A stretch of DNA of 64,000 bases from Pseudomonas sp. GTDB taxonomy: Bacteria; Pseudomonadota; Gammaproteobacteria; Pseudomonadales; Pseudomonadaceae. This document shows positions 17,900 through 26,796 of the stretch, piece by piece (within the stretch, counting starts at the first letter, position 1; every line of letters begins with the position of its first letter). The stretch spans positions 1 through 64,000 of the forward strand of contig JAKUTK010000020.1 of assembly GCA_022448005.1 (NCBI GenBank), in the 5' to 3' direction. Position numbers and translations under genes: made by a program. The notes beneath the pieces were generated by a model. The model saw only the letters and a list, made by a program, of their open reading frames with translations, had not been told where the DNA came from and did not search any database.

Positions 17900-19717
17900 A
17901 TGGCAAATCAGCTAACCCCTGGGGAACTCATTGTCGCCAAGGGAAAAGTTGCGAAAGTCAAACAGGTATTTAGTGACAAAACGATAAGGGTAACAATTGT
18001 CGACTCTGGTGAAGTAATACTGGTGTCGGCGCGCGACATTCAGCGAATCCCTAGTGTTACGGCAATTAATGGTAGTGATCATGGGGAGGGTTTGAATGTC
18101 AATGATTACACCGTTGATCAACTTTCATTGGCAGCTGAGCGTTTTGAAATTATCAGAAAGTGGAAGGTTGAGGGAGGGGTAGTCACTAAGTACTGTTCTT
18201 TACTGGGTGTATCAAAGAGTTACTTCTATCGTTTGGCTAAAATTTTTGACGCTGACGTAGGCCCACTATCTTTAATTGCGCAGACACGGGGTGTCAAGAA
18301 AGGCGTTACGAGACTGGATGAGTCGGTTGAGGTCATAATTTTCAAGGCTGCTAAAAAATTCAAGTCGAAAGGAGCCAGCTACAGCAAAGTGTGGAGCGAG
18401 GTGGATGTTGCATGTAAGGAGCAAGGTTTTTCATGCCCTTCCAAAGATACGGTATTGAGGCGTGTACGCTTAATCCTCTCAGAAAAAACAAGAATGAGAA
18501 TTAAAGAAGGTCCTGATGCCGCGACGCAAGAATTTTCAGCTCGCCCGGGTAAAAAAAATCTTGAAAGGCCGCTGCAATGGGTACAGATGGATCACACCCT
18601 CGTCGATATAATTCTGTTGGCTGATGATCGCATAAATATTATTGGACGCCCGTGGCTGACAATTGTAATTGATGTCTATACCAGGGTTATTCTTGGTTAC
18701 TATCTTAGCCTTTACGTCCCGTCTACTGTTTCAGTGGCTTGCGCTCTTAGTCATTCTGTCCTTCCTAAAGTAAACTTTTCGGCAAGTGTTGGCTTGGATC
18801 CAGAAGACTACCCCTACTATGGAAAGCCTGAAGTCCTTCATATGGACAATGCCGCAGAGTTCACCAGCCCAAAATTTAAAGTAGGGTGTGAATCTTTTGG
18901 GATTTCCCCCGAATACCGACCTGTAGGAAGAAAACATTTTGGCGGTCATGTTGAACGGCTGATAGGCACGTTCATGACTACTAAGGTGCATTTCTTGCCG
19001 GGGACTACAATGTCAAATTCTGTTGCGCGCAGAGGACTTAACAGCGAAAGAAATGCAACCATGACCTTCTCTGATTTTTTTCGCTGGTTCTCTCGCGAAG
19101 TAGTTGTCTATCACTCAACAGTTCATAGCGCATTAAAGTGTAGCCCGCGACAAGCGTGGACAAACTATTTCGCGCCCAACGGAGGGCTTCCTTACCCCCC
19201 GGCAGGCTTGAATTCCGAGCAATTAAAGATTTGGTTCATGCCTCAAGAAGACCGAAAAATTAATCCTGGTGGCATTAATTTGCATGGCCAAGTTTATTGG
19301 GATCCTATATTGGGGTCTCATGTGGGGACTAGAAATGTCATAGTCAAATATGACCCGTACGATATGAATGTTGTATGGGTGAAATTGGATGGCCAATTTT
19401 GCCCAATACACCTGTCTGACGTAACCGTTGAGGCTCCTACCTATGAGGAATATCGTGCCGGCAAGCTCTATCGTCACCCAGTCCGCATCGGAGCCATAGA
19501 TAGTGATGGCGGGTTAAAAGCCTACAGAGGGAAGCAAAAAATTGAAGAGGAAAGTAAAAAGTTAACGCAGAAGGAAAGACGCCGAGAGGCCGCTGAAAAA
19601 GTCTATACTGAGGCAAATCCAAATCCTAGAAGTAGTAGCTTTAACGCTGACAGGGAACATATCAAGCCAAATTATTCAGCCTCTCCAAAAAAATTTCGAC
19701 CTGGGGATGAGTCATGA
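17900..19717 (+). CDS. tniA: Mu/TnsB-type DDE transposase (TniA-like)
   Basis: A 605-residue transposase of the TnsB/TniA/MuA class. The N-terminal part contains helix-turn-helix-like DNA-binding segments (~75-200), then the RNase H-like catalytic core with D231 (WVQMDHT), D316 (VLHMDNAAEF) and E352 (GGHVERLIGT), giving a classical D,D-35-E. A beta-barrel and basic C-terminal tail follow (KKLTQKERRREAAEKVY), the region that contacts the ATPase in TnsB. Start ATG 17900 has GGAGAG seven bases upstream. Base composition is distinctly AT-richer than flanking genes, supporting transfer. The stop overlaps the next gene by ATGA. Confidence 0.92.
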   Translation: MANQLTPGELIVAKGKVAKVKQVFSDKTIRVTIVDSGEVILVSARDIQRIPSVTAINGSDHGEGLNVNDYTVDQLSLAAERFEIIRKWKVEGGVVTKYCSLLGVSKSYFYRLAKIFDADVGPLSLIAQTRGVKKGVTRLDESVEVIIFKAAKKFKSKGASYSKVWSEVDVACKEQGFSCPSKDTVLRRVRLILSEKTRMRIKEGPDAATQEFSARPGKKNLERPLQWVQMDHTLVDIILLADDRINIIGRPWLTIVIDVYTRVILGYYLSLYVPSTVSVACALSHSVLPKVNFSASVGLDPEDYPYYGKPEVLHMDNAAEFTSPKFKVGCESFGISPEYRPVGRKHFGGHVERLIGTFMTTKVHFLPGTTMSNSVARRGLNSERNATMTFSDFFRWFSREVVVYHSTVHSALKCSPRQAWTNYFAPNGGLPYPPAGLNSEQLKIWFMPQEDRKINPGGINLHGQVYWDPILGSHVGTRNVIVKYDPYDMNVVWVKLDGQFCPIHLSDVTVEAPTYEEYRAGKLYRHPVRIGAIDSDGGLKAYRGKQKIEEESKKLTQKERRREAAEKVYTEANPNPRSSSFNADREHIKPNYSASPKKFRPGDES

Positions 19718-20574
19718 GTGATGAGCACGTCCGGTCGGACATCAGAAAATATTTGTCTTCTAATATTGATACGCGAATAGCCTTAATTCATCAAGAAATA
19801 TGGGTGAACAATAACTCTAGTGCAGCTGTTTTTCGCATGATGAATAATATCGCGGATGTACCAGATCGTATGAGTGCGCCTGCTTTGCTTGTGGTTGGCC
19901 CAGGTGGCTCTGGAAAGACGGCTATAATATCTAAGATTCCAAACCATGTAAAAAGGAGTGCAGGGTTGATTTTTGTCTCCTTGGCTGCATCCCCAGAAAT
20001 AGATACCAAAAAAAGCCTTAAAGATGAGATAGCTTTAGCGCTCGGAATACCAGTTGGCTCTGGCTCAAGTCGCCGAAGTAGCTCTGACCTGCCAAGCGAG
20101 ATTAGAGAGGTTATTAGGCTGAGGCAAATTTGGGGGCTGGTGATCGACGAGTTTCATGATGCACTGCTACGCTCGAAGCAAGAGCAGCGTTTTAACATGT
20201 CTATTCTTAAAAAGCTGCTCGGCCCTGAATATGGATTGAAACTATTTTGCTTTGGCACTGCTAGTGCGCGCAACGCACTTAAATCCAATTATGAATTTAA
20301 GAGACGTTTTCACGAAGTTGCTCTTGATGACTGGATAGAGAGTGAGGAGTTCAGGTCATTCCTCTTGGAGGTAGAGGAGTCCCTACCGCTAAAACAGCCA
20401 TCACATTTGTACTCTGAGGAGATGGTAGGCACTATTTTATCTATGTCGAATGGGCGCATGGACAAAACACTCGAATTGATAAGGGCGGCTGCCTGTTATG
20501 CCATAAAAATGGGGGGGGAGAAGGTGGATGTTGATATGCTGCGGCGAGCAAACAAGAATCCTTGGGGCTATTAG
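19714..20574 (+). CDS. tniB: Transposition AAA+ ATPase (TniB/TnsC-like)
   Basis: A 286-residue AAA+ ATPase with Walker A GPGGSGKT at 62-69 and Walker B LVIDEFHDAL around 144-153, followed by a sensor-like FCFGTASARNAL. TniB/TnsC proteins assemble on target DNA and link the target selector to the transposase. Translation is coupled to tniA through a 4-base ATGA overlap. Length agrees with the short TniB-type rather than the ~550-residue Tn7 TnsC. Confidence 0.9.
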   Translation: MSDEHVRSDIRKYLSSNIDTRIALIHQEIWVNNNSSAAVFRMMNNIADVPDRMSAPALLVVGPGGSGKTAIISKIPNHVKRSAGLIFVSLAASPEIDTKKSLKDEIALALGIPVGSGSSRRSSSDLPSEIREVIRLRQIWGLVIDEFHDALLRSKQEQRFNMSILKKLLGPEYGLKLFCFGTASARNALKSNYEFKRRFHEVALDDWIESEEFRSFLLEVEESLPLKQPSHLYSEEMVGTILSMSNGRMDKTLELIRAAACYAIKMGGEKVDVDMLRRANKNPWGY

Positions 20575-20576
20575 TA

Positions 20577-21620
20577 GTGAGTTTCTCTGGCTTGCCAACA
20601 CCAAGTTCTGAAGAAACACTTTCATCTTGGTTGTTTCGATGCAGCATTAATCCAAACGCCGCTGGCTTCCCTCGATTATCATCAACAGAACGCCCAGCGT
20701 ATTGGTGGGAGGGTGTGGAGATCAAATATTCGGACCCAGACTCAGAATTCTTATCCGCCAGCCAGCGATTAAGTTGTGTAGCCGGGGACATTACCCCTGA
20801 ACTATTACGAAATTTTTTTTGCCTTCGAGGCGATAAATTAGTCGAATGGAGGTATCGCCGTTTTTTTTGCCCTGATTGCTTACGCGATGATGTGGCGAAT
20901 GGTCGTTTGCCTATATGGCGGAAGGACTGGTGTTACATTTATTCTTGTGTCTGCGCTGCCCATGATCGAGAGTTGGTGAGACTAGTTGATACACCGCGTT
21001 ACTCAAGGGCATGGGATGCGTTTGTCCAAAGCTGCAATTCGATATCAAACAATGCCTCCATAGAGGAAACTCTATTCTTTCGTTTTTGCTCAAGTACCTT
21101 CACAAAGATTGAGCATGCTCTGATCAGTAGAGACAATCAACAACCTACATTGCACGATTTATTTTATAGGCTATTCAATATTTTCCTTCAATGTCCCTTT
21201 CGTGGTAGTAGAGGCGGAATCGCTAGAATCCACTTGCAAACGAGGAAAGATGCACGAGCACCCGACGCAAGCTCTTTTGAGCAGAGTATATTATTGGGGG
21301 CGTCCACGGCCGATCCATCAAGTAGATTTGGTAGTTTGGTCTTAACCGCATCACTACTGGAGATTATCCCCTACTCAAGGTTTTTGATATTTACTAAACT
21401 GTGTGAGAAAAGAAGGGGCGGGATGCTGATCCCAAGAGACCTGCATAAGGCAGCGATTTTTCCATATATCAACAGGGCAGGCTATGAAACCTTGTACCGT
21501 TTTTTAGGGGGTTTCCCTAGGAAAGATTTTCCGTTGCTAGATCGCCATCTTCAACTTCAAGAACATTCGTATGTTCAAGATGGTGTCCTTGGCAAGCGTC
21601 TATTCGGATACTCACAATGA
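20577..21620 (+). CDS. tniQ: TniQ-family target-selection protein
   Basis: About 347 residues. The N-terminus FSGLPTPSSEETLSSWLFRCS matches the TniQ start (P-x-E-S-x-S-W-L/F), and a zinc-finger-like set follows: FFCPDC, then W-x-x-W-CY...C-x-C-x-x-HDREL. TniQ/TnsD proteins recruit TniB to the target. The most likely start is GTG at 20577, two bases after the tniB stop; TTG at 20562 inside tniB is an alternative. Gene order tniA-tniB-tniQ with no resolvase gene and no obvious cargo behind it. Same AT-rich composition as the two upstream genes. Confidence 0.88.
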   Translation: MSFSGLPTPSSEETLSSWLFRCSINPNAAGFPRLSSTERPAYWWEGVEIKYSDPDSEFLSASQRLSCVAGDITPELLRNFFCLRGDKLVEWRYRRFFCPDCLRDDVANGRLPIWRKDWCYIYSCVCAAHDRELVRLVDTPRYSRAWDAFVQSCNSISNNASIEETLFFRFCSSTFTKIEHALISRDNQQPTLHDLFYRLFNIFLQCPFRGSRGGIARIHLQTRKDARAPDASSFEQSILLGASTADPSSRFGSLVLTASLLEIIPYSRFLIFTKLCEKRRGGMLIPRDLHKAAIFPYINRAGYETLYRFLGGFPRKDFPLLDRHLQLQEHSYVQDGVLGKRLFGYSQ

Positions 21621-21873
21621 GCTATTAAATGCGCATGCCTATCGTTGCCGGCTGGCTGCAAGGAGAAAAACTCCACATGCTAGATGCACGCAGGGCTTTT
21701 AACATTTAATTTCCTGCTAGTTAATGTAAGGATTATGCCGAGATTAAGGAAAATCAGGACATAAGACCTGTATATTATTGATATAAAGCAGTTTATATAT
21801 TTGCGCCTTGCCCCTCCTGCGTCATACCTGCGAGCGTCTATGCTGATCTTTTTGCATGCTTGGGTGCTAAGCG

Positions 21874-22011
21874 ATGGCTGCTTTGGAGAGAACGGCATAC
21901 CCACGACTCCGCAGCTATTCGTTTCCTCAGAAGAGCTTGGCTGGATTTCCAGAACAGCGCAATCCTGCTCTTTCGCTTGGGCTGACGGTTCAGTTCAAGG
22001 TATTTCAATGA
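21874..22011 (+). pseudogene. N-terminal remnant of a Tn3-family transposase (tnpA)
   Basis: An ATG at 21874 opens a 45-codon frame beginning MAALERTAYPRLRSYSFP and ending LGLTVQFKVFQ before a stop. This resembles the extreme N-terminus (DUF4158 region) of Tn3-family TnpA, where an ERTAYPR-like opening leads to an L-x-L-L-V-x-L-K-x-FQ helix. The rest of the ~1000-residue transposase is missing: the frame runs directly into the 3' end of a TonB-dependent receptor. It therefore marks a deletion or recombination junction at about 22000-22008. Assignment is from motif memory, not alignment. Confidence 0.55.
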
Positions 22012-22195
22012 CACCGGCGAGAGCGAGGCGACGACCTTGTTTGATGCAGCCTTCAATTACCAGATTGCCAAGGACACGGATCTGGCGGTCAATGTCAGTA
22101 ATCTTTTGGATGAGCAGCATGTCGTGGGCTCCGGAACTGCGGATTACTACAATCCGGGCCGAGAACTCACCGCCAAGCTGAGCTACAGCTGGTGA
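21998..22195 (+). pseudogene. C-terminal remnant of a TonB-dependent siderophore receptor
   Basis: From ~21998 one frame reads RYFNDTGESEATTLFDAA, then FNYQIAKDTDLAVNVSNLLD, and closes PGRELTAKLSYSW followed by TGA. This is the last three beta strands of a siderophore receptor barrel ending in the obligatory aromatic residue (W). All upstream receptor sequence is absent, replaced by the Tn3 tnpA fragment and the tni module. The genes that normally follow such a receptor (DUF3649, PepSY, DUF3325) come next in the right order. Confidence 0.82.
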
Positions 22196-22206
22196 GCCTG
22201 TCAGTA

Positions 22207-22463
22207 ATGGCTCCTGTTGTGGTGGTATCTCGTGTTCTGGCCGCGATCTTCGGCTGCTATACATTCGTCTAGGGCGTGGCTGCGCTGAATGGGGTTGGGG
22301 TCGATTACCATGCCGCCGAGCAGGCGATGATGATGCTGGCCTTCGTCCTGTATCTCGCGCTGTTTCCGCAGCCAGTCTGTGGCGGGTCTCGATGGTACTG
22401 GCGCTCGGCAGCGTCTTGATGCTGGCTGTTGCCTGGCAGCTGCAGCGCATGATCATCGGATAG
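22207..22463 (+). pseudogene. DUF3649-type small membrane protein, inactivated
   Basis: The ATG frame reads MAPVVVVSRVLAAIFGCY, hits TAG (22270-22272) where a Trp codon fits (TFV*GVAAL), continues DYHAAEQAMMMLAFVLYLAL, then must change frame near 22365 to read SLWRVSMVLALGSVLMLAVA and stop at 22463. The two-helix pattern and position between receptor and PepSY gene match DUF3649 proteins of siderophore uptake loci. One nonsense and one frameshift mutation. Confidence 0.7.
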
Positions 22464-22473
22464 GAGCAGAGCC

Positions 22474-23936
22474 ATGCTGAACAACTTTCGCCAATCCATG
22501 GCCTGGGTACACACCTGGTTCGGTTTGGTGCTGGGCTTCGTGCTGATGGTCGTCTTCTTTTTCGGTGCACTGTCGGTGTTCGACCGCGAGATCGATCGTT
22601 GGGCGATCCCCGATACGCGCTTCGAGCCGCAGCCTATGCCGTCCTACAACAACCTGCTGAAACAGGTATTTGCCGATCTCAAACCGCATCCGGTGGATAT
22701 GGCGGCAACCAAAGGGCGGGTAATCGGCGACCTGCCGGCGCCGGAAACCATGCCCATGGTCTCGCTCTATGCCTACACCACCCACCGAGATCCCGTGCTG
22801 AGCATTGGTGGCGAGTTTGGTATCCCCAACCAGCCAAAGGACCCAGCGGATGATCAATCGTAAGATCTTCAAGGAGTTTTTCACCTTCCGTCCGCGCAAG
22901 CGGACCCAGCGCAGCGCGCTGGACCTGCATAACATGACTGGCGTGGTGGCGTTGCCGTTCCACTTCTTTTTTGCCTTCACCGGTTGGTGATCTTCGCGTC
23001 GATGTACTACTTCCCGGTCTCCGGGACCTTGCTCAAACCGCTGCATAATCGGCATGAGGTGATCGAGGCGGCGCATACCGGCTTGCCCCATGATGAGGCC
23101 GGTGTGCCCGCGAAGATGGCCTCCGCCAATGCCATGGTGGCCGAGGCCAAGCGCATCTGGGCTACGCGCGATATGCCGGGAGAGGTCGGGCTGCTGACTA
23201 TCGAGCATCTAAATGACGCCAACGGCTACGTCAGCATCTACCGCGCCGGCAGTGATCGTGTGGCGCTGGTCGGGGAGGGCATTCACTTCAAGGCCAGTAC
23301 CGGCGAGCTACTGCGCAACGACCCGCCGAGTGACCCGGTTGGTTCCGTCAATCAATTTCTCACCGGCTTGCACCTGCAGCACTTCGAACACTGGGCGCTG
23401 CGCTGGCTGTACGTGGCGGGCGGTCTGCTCGGCTGTGTGTGCATCGCCAGCGGTTTTGTGTTCTTCGTCGAGATACGCAAGCAGGAGCACGCCCGACTCG
23501 GGCTGCAGGGCTGTCGGTTGGTTGACGCCATGGCAGTCACCACGGTTACCGGCATGCTGCTGGCAGCGGTCGCCATGCTGGCGGCCAACCGGCTGCTGCC
23601 TGAGCCCATGCCTGGCCGTGGCGAATGGGAAAAGTGGGTGTTCTGGGGTGCCTGGCTGCTGAGTTTGCTGCATGCGCTGTTGCGTAGTGCACCAGTGGCC
23701 CAGGCGCGGCACAATCCGGCCTGGCGCTGCTCTGCGTCGCTGCGGTGCTGCTCAACTGGATCACCACGGGGGACCACCTGGTCAAAAGGATGCTGCTTGA
23801 ACCCTACTGGGCCGTGGCCGGCGTCGATCTGAGCCTGTTGGCCTGCGCGCTGATAGCGCTACTCACCGCGCGTCGTCTGGCAAGGCCGGTTGAGGTCGCG
23901 GACCGGACTCGCATCGGTGGGGTGGCCTATGAGTAA
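22474..23936 (+). pseudogene. PepSY-associated membrane protein (iron-uptake type), multiply frameshifted
   Basis: Four overlapping frames together give one ~485-residue protein: MLNNFRQSMAWVHTWFGLVL... to ~22850; then NRKIFKEFFTFRPRKRTQRS to ~22988; then VIFASMYYFPVSGTLLKPL through the PepSY domain and the membrane segments to ~23735; then LLNWITTGDHLVKRMLLEPY to the TAA at 23934-23936. Three frame changes, one a likely one-base loss in GGTTTGGTG (now GGTTGGTG near 22983). Family members are thought to act as siderophore-iron reductases or uptake helpers in the inner membrane. Loss fits that of the adjacent receptor. Confidence 0.85.
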
Positions 23937-24246
23937 TGCAGGTCTGTGGTTGCTGGGTGCCGCCGCCAGCATGGGCTTGGCGACCAGTTGGTTGGCGTTG
24001 TCCCTGCCGGCGCACTGGCGCCAGGTGTTCAGCGCCGACGAGGTTGCGCCGGACTATCTACGCAGCCTGGGCTGGCTGGCGCTGATGGTATCGGCTGTGT
24101 GCTGCTTCAAGGCTGACCATCCGTCGATGGCGGTGCTGGTCTGGCTCACCCTGTTGCCGGTCGCCGCCGTAGCAACGGCCATAACGCTGAGCTACCGGCT
24201 GGGGCTGCTGCGCCTGTTTTGCCCGTTATTTCTGCGCACTCGATAA
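23929..24246 (+). CDS. DUF3325 membrane protein of the iron-uptake cluster
   Basis: A 105-residue hydrophobic protein with helices GLWLLGAAASMGLATSWLAL, LGWLALMVSAVCCF and MAVLVWLTLLPVAAVATA. In pseudomonads DUF3325 genes follow the PepSY gene of siderophore receptor loci; here the start ATG overlaps the end of the PepSY pseudogene by eight bases. The only gene of the cluster that still has an open frame, though it is probably orphaned. Start assigned by the overlap and homology-like sequence. Confidence 0.72.
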   Translation: MSNAGLWLLGAAASMGLATSWLALSLPAHWRQVFSADEVAPDYLRSLGWLALMVSAVCCFKADHPSMAVLVWLTLLPVAAVATAITLSYRLGLLRLFCPLFLRTR

Positions 24247-24254
24247 GAGTGCGC
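24234..24254 (+). terminator. Hairpin at the end of the iron-uptake cluster
   Basis: Perfect arms GCGCACTC (24234-24241) and GAGTGCGC (24247-24254) around the DUF3325 stop codon. No T-tract follows, so termination is only a possibility. Confidence 0.45.
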
Positions 24255-25143
24255 GGCTTCTGTATCTGCAACATTGTGGTTGATCCGATCGTACTGCTCA
24301 CCTCAAACCGGGCGAGCTTGTTCACACTGGATACGCCGACCATCCCATGTCACCTCGTTGTGGGATGCTTGCAGGATCGAGCGACGCGAACTCTTACCAA
24401 CGTATTTGCGCTCTAGCGTCGGCAACAGTTGGCTGACCTCGGTTCGTTTCCGGCTAACACCCGCCCCCAACGTTTAAAGGCGCTAGACGCGATGCAGGTC
24501 GAGCCGAACGACATTCTGGCAGGAACTGTGTTGAAGTCGCAATCCGGGTTGTACCGTCCGCTTCTGGCCGTTTGCGGAAGCTAGAGGTATTTAGCCCGAC
24601 AGTAGGATCACTGTTACGGTGAAAAGTGTTCGTAGGCGTCAGAGCGTCCCTTGGGCAGATCTGCCTGCTGGAGCACCCGCCGCAATCGGGAAAGAATGTT
24701 CCGTTCAATACCCTGTTCCCTGCGGCAAAATGGCCGACATCACACCTTACCATTCAGAACGGCGGTACCGAACACTTCCCATATCAAGAGCAGATGGTCG
24801 GCGTGTCGCTATCTCAGGCGCCCTCGAAGGGTTAGACATCGCATGTGCACAGGCCCTCCGGAACAGCATGGAACGCCTGCCGAAGGTCCCTTGGGGAGTA
24901 GCCTTGCCGGATCAGTGGAGGCGTGACTCTTCAAGGCTTGCGTCACGCTAAGCACGTGTCATCGATGTTTGTTGCGATGGGCGAGGTCTATCACTCGAAT
25001 TCATGCAGTGGCTATTCGCGACTGAATTCATGCTCGCTGTTGATTGCGAGCAAGAAAGCCCGCGCGCCGGGCAGCAGAGCAACTGGCGACGTTGCGATCA
25101 AATGCTTTTTGGGATCGGTTGCCGATTCGATTCCATGTCGAAC
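24255..25143. other. Non-coding or degenerate interval
   Basis: About 890 bases. All six frames give only short, protein-unlike translations; none has a convincing ribosome site plus family motif. Probably recombination debris between the decayed iron-uptake cluster and the accessory genes. Confidence 0.55.
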
Positions 25144-25434
25144 CTACTCAAGTCTCAGGCAACCCTTCAAGCTCGTGATTTCTCGATGGATTTTTTTCAG
25201 TAAGTCTTCGGGTTTTAGTTCGGGTGTTTGCCTTTGATAAGCCAGGAACAGAAGCGTTAGGGGATGAATGCCAATGATCTCAGCAATCTGCTCAACCTTT
25301 TCAATCGATGGTTTCCATTTGCCGCGCTCGATCGCACTGATATAGCTCTGACTAGGCCCAAGCCCTTCCTGAGGCATATCCTTCGAAATACGTAGATTCC
25401 TGATCACCAAACCAAGCGCTTCATTCAGTTCCAT
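25144..25434 (-). CDS. XRE-family helix-turn-helix regulator
   Basis: A 96-residue Cro/C1-type repressor. The HTH covers ~10-62 (LGLVIRNLRISKDMPQEGLG, SQSYISAIERGKWKPSIEKVEQIAEIIGI), with the usual SQSYIS-x-IERG recognition helix. The short C-terminal tail is basic. It is divergent from the next small gene with ~80 bases between, so it may control it and itself. Target unknown. Confidence 0.85.
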   Translation of the reverse strand: MELNEALGLVIRNLRISKDMPQEGLGPSQSYISAIERGKWKPSIEKVEQIAEIIGIHPLTLLFLAYQRQTPELKPEDLLKKIHREITSLKGCLRLE

Positions 25435-25516
25435 TTGCTGTCTCGCAAAAGGAACGATGAAGCCTTTTTAGTGCTTCTGGAGCTATGCTATATACAGCTT
25501 AAAAGAGGGTGTGCTG

Positions 25517-25954
25517 ATGTTTATTACGTACAAGCGCGCTGAAATCATGTATCCAGCGCTGTTTGGAGACGACTCCCAGATGTGGCGATTCGTCGAGCTC
25601 GATGATCATCGCCCTTGGTTTTACGTGATGATTAACCGCCGCCAGAAGGCAGCCGCATGGAGGACGATGCTCTTGATTCCAACGGAGGATGAGTTCGAGC
25701 AGATGCTAGTGAAACGCGCTGAAGGAACACTGATTGAGGCAGTTCAGGTGGTGTTGCCATCGCGGCTGAATGGATCCGGTAATTGGACGATGGAGATGCT
25801 CATAGAGCTCGTTAGGGTCTATGATCAGGACGAGCGAGTCATGGGTTACGACTTTAAGACGGCCTCGGGCCATACCTACTCTCAAAGAGACTGCCGCCAC
25901 ACCTTGGCTGCAGCAAAGCAACAAATTTACTGCTCTTCGATGCGTCTTGTTTGA
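25517..25954 (+). CDS. Hypothetical protein
   Basis: A 145-residue protein that I do not recognise. It is soluble by appearance, rich in Trp/Met/Arg early (MWRFVELDDHRPWFYVMINRR) and has no signal peptide or membrane helix. The ATG at 25517 follows GAGGG by about seven bases, and it is divergent from the XRE regulator, both supporting a real gene. An antisense frame (25706-26206) overlaps its 3' half; I judged the plus-strand gene more likely. Confidence 0.5.
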   Translation: MFITYKRAEIMYPALFGDDSQMWRFVELDDHRPWFYVMINRRQKAAAWRTMLLIPTEDEFEQMLVKRAEGTLIEAVQVVLPSRLNGSGNWTMEMLIELVRVYDQDERVMGYDFKTASGHTYSQRDCRHTLAAAKQQIYCSSMRLV

Positions 25955-26355
25955 AGGAGGGGTCGCTGACTGGAGCAAGCCTTGAAGGAGTGCTAAAGAC
26001 GCCCACGTCAGCGCCATGGCATCAGTGGCGCGCATCGCGCACATGCAATTTGCTAGTTCGTCCAGAACGGATAGCTTGGATCGTCTGTCGCCGATCAGCA
26101 CTGCCCCAAGTGCGGTCTTATCTGCGCCGCAAATGCTGCACAAAATGGCGTCCGCCATTAACTCGATCTGCCGACCGTACAACAGGCCATGCCGAAAGGT
26201 ACGCATGGCGAGATAGGGCGGGATCCGGGCTCATTGTGGTCCGCCTGTGCCAGGCGTTGGCGACGCCTGACCGTACAGGCGGTTACCGGAGTGATGCTGG
26301 CGGGTCGCAGGCTCGCTGCAGCAAGCTGATTCACTGGACCCAAAGGAGCCTCTCA
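25955..26355. other. Interval without a convincing gene
   Basis: About 400 bases. A minus-strand frame with MADAILCSICGADK (start ~26158) has a CxxC and could be a small gene, but it lacks a good ribosome site and runs antisense into its neighbour. Nothing else seen. Confidence 0.4.
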
Positions 26356-26648
26356 ATGAAAATCACAGCGGCGGAACAGTTCGAATGCGTCAGTGACGTC
26401 CTTTGTGATGTTTGCGGCGATAGTACGCGTGTTGAAGGATATGGGTTGCAATTTGGGACCCTTCAGGGCAGTTGGGGATTCGGCTCGGTTCATGATGGTG
26501 AGCGTTATGAGGTCCATCTCTGCGAACCCTTTTTTTCAGAACAATGGCCGACCTGAAGAGCGCGCGGATGGTGAATACCATGTTCATCGACGTCGACGAA
26601 GACTTAGGCAATTTCGGACGGGTCGCTCGCGATGATTTTTTTCAATGA
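26356..26648 (+). pseudogene. Small Cys-rich (zinc-ribbon-like) protein, frameshifted in a T7 tract
   Basis: ATG 26356 is preceded by AGGAG at seven bases. The first frame gives FECVSDVLCDVCGDST, FGTLQGSWGFGSVHDGERY and EVHLCEPFF, then stops at 26556. Moving one frame at the T7 run (26530-26536) continues as RTMADLKSARMVNTMFIDVD, EDLGNFGRVARDDFFQ and a stop at 26646-26648, giving ~97 residues that read as one protein. This combination recalls a small zinc-ribbon protein found in pseudomonad integrative elements. The function is unknown. The break is a single indel in a homopolymer, so sequencing error or slippage must be considered. Confidence 0.6.
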
Positions 26649-26796
26649 CGGAGGCAGCTTGGCTTGATAGGTAACTCCAGCTGGACCAACATTTGCCGAG
26701 TCTCGGGTATGCAGGTGATGGCGGGGTGAAAAGCTTGGATTTAGCTGTTTATCGGCCCATTCCCGCTGTTCGCTATTCCTATTAACGCGGGTGCAT

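Noticed and set aside
17620..21762. TGTCAT at 17620 and ...GACA at 21762 as the ends of the tni element
   Set aside because: Only four terminal bases agree and no 5-bp target duplication was found; ends remain undefined.
24619..24951. 110-codon frame in the degenerate interval
   Set aside because: No recognisable domain, no ribosome site, and several equally open frames overlap it.
25706..26206. 166-codon minus-strand frame with CSICG
   Set aside because: No ribosome site at its plausible start and it overlaps the better-supported gene at 25517-25954; not listed as a gene.
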